A DNA stretch of 64,000 bases, taken from an uncultured Spirochaetaceae bacterium (lineage in GTDB: Bacteria > Spirochaetota > Spirochaetia > Sphaerochaetales > Sphaerochaetaceae). Under the pieces are notes generated by a model. That model was not told the DNA's origin. It searched no databases and saw only the letters and a list, made by a program, of their open reading frames with translations. The translations under genes and the position numbers were made by a program. Positions 29,448 to 37,749 of the stretch are shown piece by piece. The stretch lies in the NCBI GenBank assembly GCA_944389075.1, contig CALXLA010000020.1, forward strand, positions 78,941-142,940. Reading direction: 5' to 3'. Position 1 is the first letter of the stretch. Every line of letters starts with the position of its first letter.

Positions 29448-30032
29448 TTATTCGTGGCTCATGCTGCAGCGTGATGCGAGACGCTCCTGCGCGCCCTCGA
29501 TCATCAGCGTCATTCTTTCAGCAACCAGCCCAGTATCCTCCGCAAAGCCGGAACCGACCCAGGCACGGATTACAGAAACAGCACCACCAGAGATGAAATT
29601 GAACAGGAAGCCAGCATCCTGTACGGAGATTCCAGCTGCCCTGCACCATGTATCAGTAGCACTTGCATAAATCTCATTCAGGATATCAGTCATAAGATCC
29701 GAGCTCGTACCGGAAAAGAGGAGCACGCACATATCCCTGTTGTTCTTCGCGAAGTTGAGGACAACATCCATCAGCGTCTTTATCGATGTGATATACTCAC
29801 CCTTGATTCTTATTGAATCTATGAGATTCGCAGTGAAGGCGGTCTCAGTCTCCTTCATAAGTTCTTCCGCTGAAGTGTAGTGGGCATAGAAGGTATTCCT
29901 GTTCACACCTGCCTTCTGGCATATTTCACAGACAGAAATCTGATTAAGCGACTTAACAGAAAGAAGATCCAGAAGAGCCCTTCTGAATTTTCCCTTTGTC
30001 TTCAGTATCCTGATATCTGTCTTCTCGCTCAT
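29448..30032 (-). CDS. TetR/AcrR-family transcriptional regulator
   Basis: The N-terminal helix-turn-helix (LDLLSVKSLNQISVCEICQKAGVNRNTFYAHY) is the TetR DNA-binding domain, shown here by its SVCEICQKAGVNRNTFYAHY half, followed by a 120-residue helical ligand domain. Length 194 is typical. Its Shine-Dalgarno AGGAG (30037-30041) begins two bases after the 3' end of the tmRNA, with no room for a promoter or terminator, so it is probably read from the ssrA transcript. Target and ligand are unknown. Confidence 0.87.
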   Translation of the reverse strand: MSEKTDIRILKTKGKFRRALLDLLSVKSLNQISVCEICQKAGVNRNTFYAHYTSAEELMKETETAFTANLIDSIRIKGEYITSIKTLMDVVLNFAKNNRDMCVLLFSGTSSDLMTDILNEIYASATDTWCRAAGISVQDAGFLFNFISGGAVSVIRAWVGSGFAEDTGLVAERMTLMIEGAQERLASRCSMSHE

Positions 30033-30042
30033 ACAGCTCCTA

Positions 30043-30411
30043 TGGAGGCGGGGAGAGTCGAACTCCCGTCCTGACAGTCCACCCGCAAACGTCTACGGAT
30101 ATAGTCCCATTTCAGTCTTAGCCAGCCTTCGGCAGTGGAACCAGCGTCCAGCAGGAGCATCACCTAAGTCTCCTCCAGCTCCCGGTGAACTGAACTGAAG
30201 AAAGTCCCCTAAGTCAAAGAAGCGCAGGAGTCAGAGACTTAACTCAGACGCTTCCGCTCATAAACCGCGATTAAGCAGCAAGAGCAAATGCTTCGTCAGA
30301 GACGAACTCGTCTTCTTTCTTTGCATTTAATTTTTTTTGCCGGTTTTACAAGTCAGCTCTTGATCCGCAGTCTACGGCATAGCAAAGCCAGTCGAAACCA
30401 GATACGCCCCC
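30043..30411 (-). ncRNA. ssrA: Transfer-messenger RNA
   Basis: The 5' end GGGGGCGTATCTGGTTTCGA and the 3' end GGGAGTTCGACTCTCCCCGC plus CTCCA form the tRNA-like domain: GGGGGCG pairs with CGCCTCC (one G-U), and the T arm is GGGAG-TTCGACT-CTCCC. The terminal CCA is not encoded after the discriminator A and must be added. The tag frame (30324 down to 30271) reads AKKEDEFVSDEAFALAA and a TAA stop, ending in the LAA degradation signal; the resume codon is GCA or the AAT before it. tmRNA rescues stalled ribosomes with SmpB. Length is 369 bases. Confidence 0.95.
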
Positions 30412-30427
30412 TATTTCTGCAAGACTA

Positions 30428-30456
30428 AAAATAGCTAAAAAAACAAAAATCATCAA
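30428..30456 (-). promoter_or_regulatory. Promoter of ssrA
   Basis: On the minus strand TTGATG (30451-30456), 17 bases, then TATTTT (30428-30433). This would start the tmRNA precursor about 10-15 bases before its mature 5' end. The -35 box overlaps the stop codon of the sirtuin gene. Confidence 0.5.
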
Positions 30457-31208
30457 GCACTAATCACAGCTGAGAGCTTAGTGAAGAACTCTTCGAGATC
30501 AGTGAATCTCAGTGCGGCATAACGGTCTATGTATGTCTCTGTCCTGTTTACAATAACGATATCCTTCCCTGCCCTTACAGAATTATAAGGAAGAGATGCC
30601 GCAGGATTGACGACAAGCGATGAGCCGAGGATGATCGCAAGATCTGCATTGGTGAATGCATTCTCTGCCCTCATGAGCATCGTCATGTTGAGACTTTCGC
30701 CATAGAACACGATATCGGGCTTGATGACCGATCCGCATGAAGGACAGCGAGGAACCTCCCCGTTTCTTACAGCTCTCTCCATCTGGCTGTATTCAGCCAT
30801 TCTGCCACATCCGGTGCAGAAACCTCGTTTCAGCGATCCATGGAGCTCAAAGACACGTTTCGACCCTGCTCTCTGATGAAGATAATCTATGTTCTGGGTA
30901 TAGATTCCCTCAGAAAGTTTTCCGATTTCCTCCATCCTGCTGAGCGTCCTGTGTATGATATTCGGTTCGAATTCCTCCATATGATACCAGTAAGGCTCTG
31001 CCCATCTGTAGAAGACATCAGGATGCTGATTGAAGAATCCTATATCAAGGATCTCCTCAACGGACATTGAACCGAAATCCTTCGAATAAAGGCCGGAAGA
31101 CGAGCGGAAGTCAGGAATCCCTGAAAGCGTGGAGACTCCTGCACCAGTAAGCACTGCTATTCTCGATGATTTCGAGAAAAGCTCCATGAAGCGTGTGAAA
31201 TCATCCAA
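30453..31208 (-). CDS. cobB: Sirtuin, NAD-dependent protein deacylase
   Basis: Sir2-family enzymes remove acyl groups from lysines using NAD. Motifs: GAGVSTLSGIPDFRSSSGLY (NAD pocket), TQNIDYLHQRAG, the catalytic His in ELHGSLKRGFC, and a four-Cys zinc site (CTGCG ... CPSCG). The frame is open further upstream, but a TTG at 31208 that overlaps the miaB stop and follows GGGGG is the likeliest start, giving 251 residues. Coupled to miaB. Confidence 0.92.
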   Translation of the reverse strand: MDDFTRFMELFSKSSRIAVLTGAGVSTLSGIPDFRSSSGLYSKDFGSMSVEEILDIGFFNQHPDVFYRWAEPYWYHMEEFEPNIIHRTLSRMEEIGKLSEGIYTQNIDYLHQRAGSKRVFELHGSLKRGFCTGCGRMAEYSQMERAVRNGEVPRCPSCGSVIKPDIVFYGESLNMTMLMRAENAFTNADLAIILGSSLVVNPAASLPYNSVRAGKDIVIVNRTETYIDRYAALRFTDLEEFFTKLSAVISA

Positions 31209-32490
31209 TTCTCGACCCCCTGAATGTATTTCCCGAAAGCTCCTCCGCCCTGACACGGACCATGTCGCCAGGAGCAAGAGAATCATCCGAGCTGAAAGCT
31301 ATGAAGTCATTGTGCTCGCCACGTCCGAGGTACATAGACTTATCATCTCGTGTCATCTTCGTGACAATGACATCTGCTTCATATGGAAGCATGGCAGATT
31401 TGATTGTTCCTTGCCTCTTCATCTGCTCATCTATAAGGCGCTCAAGCCTCCTTATCTTCTCACCTTCTTCTATCTGTCCATCCATTGATGCTGCTCTTGT
31501 GCCTTCCCTTGGATTGAAGTAATACATGAATGCCTCAGTGCATCCCATGATTTCCATCATGGAAAGAGTCTCTTCGTACTCAGCTTCAGTCTCTGTAGGA
31601 AAACCGACCATCACATCTGTAGAAAGAGTAAGCCCGCTGATCTCTGTCTTCATCTTCTCGATAAGAGCTATGGTATCCTCCCTTGTCGTCTTCCTGTTCA
31701 TAAGCTGAAGAATCCTTGTGGAACCTGACTGGATAGGAAGATGGATATGCTTCGCGATGCGCTTCTCGGAAGCAATCATCCTGATGAACTTATCGGAGAA
31801 ATCCTTGGGATGCGGCGATTCGAATCTCACGAACTTTATCGAACTCATTCTCGGAAGGATCAGAGACAGGAGATCGGAAAGGTCAATCTTCTTCCCTCTG
31901 TACTCACCGCGATATGAATTTACATTCTGGCCCAGGAGCGTGATGTCCTTCACGCCTTTTCCCTCAAGGAAATCTATCTCCCGGATTATGTCCTCAGCAG
32001 ACCTCGATACCTCACGTCCCCTTACATATGGAACTATGCAGTATGAGCAGAAGTTGTTGCAGCCGTTCATTATAGGGACGTAGCTCGACCAGGAACCTTC
32101 CTTGTAATAGCTGTCAAGGAATCCATATGCATCGAGATGCTCAAGAGCATTTCCAGAAAGAAATGCGGGAATCTCGGCCTTCTCATTAGTACCGATCACA
32201 GCATCGACAGCAGGTGCCTCTGCCTTAAGCTCATCTTTCATGCGCTCTGCCATGCATCCAGTGACTATCAATGTGAATGGATGCTTCTTCTTCTCGGCTG
32301 CATAGAATCCGAGCCTTCCCCATATCCTGTTCTCCGCAGTCTTCCTGACAGAACATGTATTGATGATTACCGCATCAGCCTTGTCAGGATCCTCAGTCTT
32401 CTCAAATCCCTGTCCTGTGAGTATTGTCTCTATCGCATCTGATTCAGCTGCATTGAGCTGGCATCCATATGTCTCGATGAGGAATCTCAT
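31201..32490 (-). CDS. miaB: tRNA-2-methylthio-N6-dimethylallyladenosine synthase
   Basis: MiaB adds the methylthio group to i6A37 of tRNAs. The first cluster ligands are in ETYGCQLNAAESD, INTCSVR and VTGCMAER; the radical SAM CxxxCxxC is in CNNFCSYCIVPYVRGREVSR. A C-terminal TRAM domain follows. Length 429 is standard. It overlaps folD by 4 bases. Confidence 0.95.
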   Translation of the reverse strand: MRFLIETYGCQLNAAESDAIETILTGQGFEKTEDPDKADAVIINTCSVRKTAENRIWGRLGFYAAEKKKHPFTLIVTGCMAERMKDELKAEAPAVDAVIGTNEKAEIPAFLSGNALEHLDAYGFLDSYYKEGSWSSYVPIMNGCNNFCSYCIVPYVRGREVSRSAEDIIREIDFLEGKGVKDITLLGQNVNSYRGEYRGKKIDLSDLLSLILPRMSSIKFVRFESPHPKDFSDKFIRMIASEKRIAKHIHLPIQSGSTRILQLMNRKTTREDTIALIEKMKTEISGLTLSTDVMVGFPTETEAEYEETLSMMEIMGCTEAFMYYFNPREGTRAASMDGQIEEGEKIRRLERLIDEQMKRQGTIKSAMLPYEADVIVTKMTRDDKSMYLGRGEHNDFIAFSSDDSLAPGDMVRVRAEELSGNTFRGSRIG

Positions 32491-33362
32491 CTTCCCCTCC
32501 TCTTCACTGCAGCTTCCAGTGTATTCTCCATCAGCATGGAAACTGTCATTAGCCCGACTCCTCCTGGAACCGGAGTTATCATGACATCCCTGTCCTTGAA
32601 TGAGCTGTAGTCAGCATCTCCTACAAGCCGGAAACCTTTTTCCCTGGTTTCATCCTTTATTCTGTTCACGCCTACATCAATCACTGCCGCACCATCTTTG
32701 ACATACGATGAATCTATAGTTCCTGGATGCCCTGTCGCTACTATTATGATATCAGCATCCTTGGTATATTCCCTGAGATCAGGTGTCTTCGTGTTGCATA
32801 CAGTCACAGTCGCATCAATGCCTTTCTGCATAAGAAGGAGGGCCATTGGCTTCCCGACTATATTGCTTCTGCCGATTACTACAGCCTTTTTCCCAGCTGT
32901 CTCGATGCCATAATAGCTCAGAGTTCTCATGATGCCCTTAGGCGTACATGGGATGAATGATTCCTCACCTATGGCAAGACGGCCCATGTTCACCGGGGAA
33001 AATCCATCCACATCCTTTTCGGGGGATATCGCATCGATTATTTTTTTCTCGGAAATATGCGAAGGAAGTGGTAACTGGACGAGAATTCCATCCACATCTT
33101 CACCTTCATTGAGCTTTCCGACAAGGGAGAGAATATCATCCTCCTTTGAATCTTCATCAAACGTGTATTGAAAATGCAGAAAGCCAAGAGATTCGGCAGC
33201 TTCTGCCTTTTTCCGCACATATGTCTGGCTCGCAGGATCCGAACCGACAAGCACAACAGCAAGCGACGGAGCCCTATTTCCTTTATCGATAAATGCTTGC
33301 GTCTCTTTTCTTACGTTTTCGAGCACACTTTCCGCAACACAGCGGCAACCTAATCTTGTCAT
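32487..33362 (-). CDS. folD: Methylenetetrahydrofolate dehydrogenase/cyclohydrolase
   Basis: FolD interconverts one-carbon folates. Present are the substrate site ASQTYVRKKAEAAESLGF with the catalytic Lys, GILVQLPLPSHI, KDVDGFSPVNMGRL, and the Rossmann motif VVIGRSNIVGKPMALLL. The ATG at 33362 gives 291 residues and is chosen by length; no clear ribosome site is seen, and the protein lacks part of the usual N-terminal strand. Divergent from the barrel gene at 33449. Confidence 0.93.
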   Translation of the reverse strand: MTRLGCRCVAESVLENVRKETQAFIDKGNRAPSLAVVLVGSDPASQTYVRKKAEAAESLGFLHFQYTFDEDSKEDDILSLVGKLNEGEDVDGILVQLPLPSHISEKKIIDAISPEKDVDGFSPVNMGRLAIGEESFIPCTPKGIMRTLSYYGIETAGKKAVVIGRSNIVGKPMALLLMQKGIDATVTVCNTKTPDLREYTKDADIIIVATGHPGTIDSSYVKDGAAVIDVGVNRIKDETREKGFRLVGDADYSSFKDRDVMITPVPGGVGLMTVSMLMENTLEAAVKRRGR

Positions 33363-33404
33363 AAGCAAATTGTATAGGAAATAAATGGAAAATAGGCAAT
33401 CGCT

Positions 33405-33432
33405 TTGAAATATCCCCAGTATCATGTATAAT
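33405..33432 (+). promoter_or_regulatory. Promoter of the beta-barrel/lipoprotein pair
   Basis: TTGAAA (33405-33410), 16 bases, then a perfect TATAAT (33427-33432), followed by the GAGGA ribosome site of the gene starting at 33449. Confidence 0.6.
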
Positions 33433-33448
33433 CGCTGCGAGGATATCA

Positions 33449-34030
33449 ATGAAAAGAGTCTTTACGGTGCTTTTAGCCGCTTTGCTGCTTTCGACTGCAC
33501 TATCTGCGGCACCTTATTACGATATAGGAGACCAGTTCCTGACAATCACGGCAGGACCGACGACACCTGTCTATTATTATAACAACGAAGACCAGTCTTC
33601 TGTAATCGGACCTGGCAGCGGTGATGGCAGGATTTCTGAAGGCGGCATAGTATCAATTGGCTATGAAGTCTTCGTAACGAACTATCTTGCAGTAGGCGGT
33701 GAGCTTGGATATCAGTTCAATTTCGCAAGCAATGGCAATGTACTCACCTCAGTGCCTATCCATGCAAAGCTCACGTTCCTCCCGATTCAGGGACAGTTCG
33801 AGCTTCCGATATCATTCTCGATCGGAGCAAACTACATAGCATTCGAAGATCTCGCCCAGATCACATTCAGCGCAACGGTATCAATCGGCTTCAACTATTT
33901 CTTCGACAGACACTGGGGTATCGGAATAAATGCCGGCCTTTCCGTCCTTCCGGAACTATACACGGATTCTACGAAGAACAGCGTAAGACTCGATGTCCCG
34001 ACAACCATCTCAGCAATATACAGGCATTAA
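33449..34030 (+). CDS. Small outer-membrane beta-barrel protein
   Basis: A signal peptide (MKRVFTVLLAALLLSTALSA) is followed by alternating hydrophobic/polar strands typical of an 8-stranded barrel, for example YLAVGGELGYQFNFAS, PISFSIGANYIAF, SATVSIGFNYFFD and HWGIGINAGLSVLPE. Length 193. Specific function is not recognisable; porin-like or adhesin-like roles are both possible. It precedes a lipoprotein gene by 11 bases and has its own promoter. Confidence 0.72.
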   Translation: MKRVFTVLLAALLLSTALSAAPYYDIGDQFLTITAGPTTPVYYYNNEDQSSVIGPGSGDGRISEGGIVSIGYEVFVTNYLAVGGELGYQFNFASNGNVLTSVPIHAKLTFLPIQGQFELPISFSIGANYIAFEDLAQITFSATVSIGFNYFFDRHWGIGINAGLSVLPELYTDSTKNSVRLDVPTTISAIYRH

Positions 34031-34041
34031 GCGGAGGATTC

Positions 34042-35412
34042 ATGAAAAAACTTATTTTTATTTTTTTCATTACAATTCTTGCAATCCTTGCTTCCTGCAA
34101 TGACTCAAATCAGGGAGTACTTCAGTCAGCACATAATGCAACAGCTGAAGAGCGCCCTATCTCATCGTATCTTGGCTTCTTCGATAGCATGATTTATGTC
34201 ATCAGAGATGGAGATCTGTTCAGGGCATCAACAAATGGTAGTGGAACTGTTGAATACACAAAGATACTTGAAGTCACATACCAGACAGAAAGCACAGAAA
34301 CTGCAAATCATGACTTTCCATTCCTTGTCTATGATAAGTATGTCTATATTGCTTCTAATGCTCCTGAAACTACTAGCAGCGATAATGAGAGCTCTTCCTC
34401 TGATGAACATCAGGATCCTGCTCCATATAAGTTCTATCGTGTACTTATATCAGATATTGAAAAACATGTTACAAATAAAAATGGAGAAACAATATATCCT
34501 AAGCCGAGTGATATTCCTGAAAATGAGAAGGAATCCTTCAGTATTACCAGTACTCCGATTACTCCTGATAAACCTATAGTTGAATTCTATAGTTCAAATA
34601 TTGCTTCAGGAAAAGTCCAGATACTCTATAAAGTCCTTGGTGAAGAAAGAGGTGGTGCAAATTACACGACAACAAGACACTATGGAGTTATTGAGTGGAC
34701 TGAGTTCAGCTCGCTTTCCAAAGATGGAACTATCACTCTTACTAATCAGGATGATACAATTCCGACAAATGCAATCATCATTGGAGATGGTGTTCTGAAA
34801 GCAACAACAGATGATCCAGAGATCGAAGACTTCGAAGATGATCTCAATGATCTTTACATATGGCGCAATGGCAAGATGTATACAGTAAGGACAGGAACTA
34901 CATACAGCAACTTCCCACTTGGATCAGATGGTGCCTATGCCCTTCTTGCTGATGGTAAAATCTACTCAATCAACTATAACTACAGAGAAGGTAAGTATAA
35001 TGCAACTCTTACCAATAACGATGCATTCACATTCGATGTCTACAAGAGAGAAGGAAACTATGTTCCATTCTACAGAGATGAAACGACTACTCGTCATCAT
35101 ATTGTCGGTTATATTTCTGGAAATGGCATTTACTGGGTTGAGGATTTTACTGATGACACACTCTCAGATCAGAGCAAGGCTATTCCGAAGCTTCTTGGCA
35201 TAAGCAATGACAATGACATCATCCCAATAGCATTCATCGGTACATATGAAAGAACTATTAATGGTGAACCTCATCCAGAGTATCTCATTGTCACACAGAA
35301 CAATGGCTTCTATGTCCTTCAGCCTACTCAGGGTGATAACAACAGAGGCAAGATGACGAAAGTCGAAGCTGATGCAGGTTATAGTTTCTCTCAGTTTGAA
35401 TTCATTGAATGA
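34042..35412 (+). CDS. Lipoprotein of unknown function
   Basis: The start MKKLIFIFFITILAILASCN carries a lipobox (LASC), so the mature protein is lipid anchored. Segments such as FFDSMIYVIRDGDLFRAS, YDKYVYIASNAPE and DDLNDLYIWRNGKMYTV repeat a display-type strand pattern suggestive of a propeller, with an acidic Ser-rich linker between. No family is recognised. The gene is visibly more AT-rich in its third codon positions than its neighbours, which hints at a different origin or low expression bias. Its terminator is at 35433-35471. Confidence 0.72.
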   Translation: MKKLIFIFFITILAILASCNDSNQGVLQSAHNATAEERPISSYLGFFDSMIYVIRDGDLFRASTNGSGTVEYTKILEVTYQTESTETANHDFPFLVYDKYVYIASNAPETTSSDNESSSSDEHQDPAPYKFYRVLISDIEKHVTNKNGETIYPKPSDIPENEKESFSITSTPITPDKPIVEFYSSNIASGKVQILYKVLGEERGGANYTTTRHYGVIEWTEFSSLSKDGTITLTNQDDTIPTNAIIIGDGVLKATTDDPEIEDFEDDLNDLYIWRNGKMYTVRTGTTYSNFPLGSDGAYALLADGKIYSINYNYREGKYNATLTNNDAFTFDVYKREGNYVPFYRDETTTRHHIVGYISGNGIYWVEDFTDDTLSDQSKAIPKLLGISNDNDIIPIAFIGTYERTINGEPHPEYLIVTQNNGFYVLQPTQGDNNRGKMTKVEADAGYSFSQFEFIE

Positions 35413-35432
35413 CAATTCAATTATCAAACAAC

Positions 35433-35471
35433 AATCCCATTCTGGAAGCTGATTCTAGAATGGGATTTTCT
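35433..35471. terminator. Bidirectional terminator between convergent genes
   Basis: An 11-bp perfect stem AATCCCATTCT/AGAATGGGATT with a 13-base loop and a T-rich tail (TTTTC) on the plus strand. It separates the plus-strand lipoprotein gene from the minus-strand oxidase-like gene. Confidence 0.8.
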
Positions 35472-35482
35472 TTCATTCATTC

Positions 35483-35950
35483 TCAATGTCTTTTTGCTGT
35501 GTAATCAGATGAACGTATGGAAAACACGGCCACAGCATCAAGGGCTTTGTCAGGGAAGGTTGGATTATCGAGATTACCTACATGCTTCATCAGACGGGAA
35601 AGAGCATGACGCTTCTCTTCATGAGTCTCAAGGAACACAGCCCTTCCGCTACCCATTATGCTCTGATAGCCAAATGAATATGAGCAGGCTGAATCGCCTT
35701 TTATGAGTTTATGCGATGAATCAAGCTCGAAGAAGACCTCAGGATTCTTTCTCAGAATATCGACCTTCCTACCCTCTTTCGCTGAATGGAAATACAGGAT
35801 TATGTCTTTGCCATCAGTCTCGAATCCGAAATTCATCGGAACGACATAAGGCCTGCCATCATCCACCATGGAAAGATGGATGACTGTAGATGATGAGAGT
35901 ATGTCGATTATATCAGGGAATGAAGTCACTTCCCTGTCCATGCGTCTCAT
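35483..35950 (-). CDS. Pyridoxamine 5'-phosphate oxidase-like flavin protein
   Basis: A 155-residue FMN-binding split-barrel protein: FPDIIDILSSSTVIHLSMVDD, RPYVVPMNFGFE, LYFHSAKEGRKVDILRKNP and CSYSFGYQSIMGSGRAVFLE match the NimA-like branch of the family. Such proteins reduce or bind flavin and are often of unknown substrate. It overlaps the phosphoribosyltransferase gene by 4 bases and is the end of the long minus-strand run. Confidence 0.8.
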   Translation of the reverse strand: MRRMDREVTSFPDIIDILSSSTVIHLSMVDDGRPYVVPMNFGFETDGKDIILYFHSAKEGRKVDILRKNPEVFFELDSSHKLIKGDSACSYSFGYQSIMGSGRAVFLETHEEKRHALSRLMKHVGNLDNPTFPDKALDAVAVFSIRSSDYTAKRH

Positions 35951-36561
35951 TTGAGTATGGAGTGAAGGATTTCCCTCACCTCGGGATCTGTATAGACCTG
36001 ATCGATCTCATCATGCTCAAGGCCTATGAATTCATGGCATGTGTAATGAATCCACTGAGACTCAGAAGGATGGTTTATCACATGCTTCCGGCACCAGTAG
36101 TCAGGCTGGACAGGAAGAGGTGGCTCATCCTTGTATGTGAGAACCTTGTAGTCATATACAGCCACCTTTATGTCTTCCCTAGGGATTCCATACTTCATGA
36201 CAGTCCCGGTAAGCGCATTCACTGTCATTCCTGTATCGAAGATATCATCAACGATAAGGACCTTCTGGCCCTTCTTGAGGTTCTTAGGAGACCAGGTCCA
36301 TCCATCGATATCAACATGGGAGGAGTGCTCTCTGACATCGCCATAGGATCTTGCCACCACAGCCGCATAGAAGACAGGCTCACGTCCTTCCTTCATAGCG
36401 ATGAGCTTGTAATATTCGCTCATGACGTTAGCCATATATGCACCGCCTCTGAGCGAATCATATATGACATCCGGAACGAAGTGATCTTCGGTGTACATCC
36501 TGTGGACAAGCTTCAGCGCTGCATCCCTGATTTCATCGCATGTGATGAATTCCTTGGCCAT
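35947..36561 (-). CDS. Phosphoribosyltransferase, probably purine salvage
   Basis: The PRPP-binding motif is LIVDDIFDTGMT, with a substrate hood sequence before it (VPDVIYDSLRGGAYMANVMSEYY). Length 204 from the ATG at 36561, which has AGGAGG upstream; the frame's earlier start would lie inside map. Resembles hypoxanthine/xanthine-guanine transferases, but the base specificity cannot be read from the sequence. Confidence 0.82.
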   Translation of the reverse strand: MAKEFITCDEIRDAALKLVHRMYTEDHFVPDVIYDSLRGGAYMANVMSEYYKLIAMKEGREPVFYAAVVARSYGDVREHSSHVDIDGWTWSPKNLKKGQKVLIVDDIFDTGMTVNALTGTVMKYGIPREDIKVAVYDYKVLTYKDEPPLPVQPDYWCRKHVINHPSESQWIHYTCHEFIGLEHDEIDQVYTDPEVREILHSILK

Positions 36562-36569
36562 AAAACCTC

Positions 36570-37328
36570 CTAAAGCTGGGTAAGGATCTCCAGTCCGTTC
36601 TCTGTGATGGCTACGGTATGCTCCCAATGACAAGCAGGCTTGCCATCAGCTGTCTTCACACCCCATCCATCAGCCATTGTCTTGATTTTATACGTACCCA
36701 TGCAGATCATAGGCTCAATTGCGATTACCATGCCCGGCTTGAGGCGGGGATTCGGATTCGCAAGCGATACATAGTTCGGGATATCAGGCTCCTCATGCAT
36801 CTCAAACCCCACACCATGACCACAGTAGTCACGGACAACGCCATAGCCATTCTGTATTGCGCAGTAGCTGTATACGGCCTTTGCTATATTCTGTGTCCTT
36901 GCGCCTTTTGCAGATGCGGCCTCAATACCGAGATACAGAGCCTTCTCTGTCACTGTATTCAGTTTATGGACCTCATCGCTCACCTTCCCGATTTCATATG
37001 TGTGCGTTGAATCTGATATGAATCCATTGCGCTCAAGGCAGATATCCACGGAAACGATATCGCCATCGGCAAGAACCTCGCTCTTCGTAGGAATGCCATG
37101 GATGACCATATCATTGACGCTGACGCAGGTTGCGGCAGGATACCCCATGTAACCTACGCAAGGAGCCCCGAAATGGCGCTTCTTCATCCACTCATGGAAA
37201 AGCTTGTCCACATCGTATGTGGACATTCCTGCACAAATCTGAGGACCGATTTCCTCAAACATCTCGGCAAGATAATGGCCGCTAGTTCTGATGCCATCTA
37301 TCTCCTCATCATTTTTCAGCATTATCAT
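36570..37328 (-). CDS. map: Methionine aminopeptidase type I
   Basis: Map removes the initiator Met. Metal ligands are seen in VSVDICLERNGFISDSTHTY (two Asp), GHGVGFEMHEEP (His), IEPM (Glu) and HWEHTVAITENG (Glu); the substrate His is in MVIHGIPT. The ATG at 37328, preceded by AAAGGAG, overlaps the nusB end by 20 bases and gives 252 residues, the usual size. Confidence 0.94.
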   Translation of the reverse strand: MIMLKNDEEIDGIRTSGHYLAEMFEEIGPQICAGMSTYDVDKLFHEWMKKRHFGAPCVGYMGYPAATCVSVNDMVIHGIPTKSEVLADGDIVSVDICLERNGFISDSTHTYEIGKVSDEVHKLNTVTEKALYLGIEAASAKGARTQNIAKAVYSYCAIQNGYGVVRDYCGHGVGFEMHEEPDIPNYVSLANPNPRLKPGMVIAIEPMICMGTYKIKTMADGWGVKTADGKPACHWEHTVAITENGLEILTQL

Positions 37329-37749
37329 GGGAAAGATTCTCCTTTCTGTATGCATCAAGAAGTCCATTGATGAATCTGAATGAGACATCGTTGGAAAGCT
37401 CCTGACTGAGTTTCACAGCCTCATCAATGACGACAAGAGGATGCACATCCCTTGAGATTGCAAGCTGATAGAATGAAATGCGCAGGATGTTCCTGTCAAC
37501 GATATCGATCTTATCAATAGGTCTGTTGAGGGAATATCTTGAAATGAGCGAGTCTATTTCAGCAAGATTCTCAAGCGTACCGACAACAAGGAAGCGGACA
37601 AATGCCTTATCCTCCTCATCGAGAGAAGCGACCTCTTCCTCGCTCATGCCTTGAAAGAGGTCAATATCATCGGTAAGCTCCATTGAATTATTGAAGTCTA
37701 GGGAGTACAGCGTAGAGACTGCGATCTCCCTGTCACGGTGTCTTTTCAT
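37309..37749 (-). CDS. nusB: Transcription antitermination factor NusB
   Basis: NusB, with NusE, forms the boxA-binding antitermination complex on rRNA transcripts. The 146-residue helical protein starts RHRDREIAVSTLYSLDFNNS and ends with HPLVVIDEAVKLSQELS and SFRFINGLLDAY, the family's conserved C-terminal blocks. It shares one base with the stop of the SurA-like gene. Confidence 0.92.
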   Translation of the reverse strand: MKRHRDREIAVSTLYSLDFNNSMELTDDIDLFQGMSEEEVASLDEEDKAFVRFLVVGTLENLAEIDSLISRYSLNRPIDKIDIVDRNILRISFYQLAISRDVHPLVVIDEAVKLSQELSNDVSFRFINGLLDAYRKENLSHDNAEK

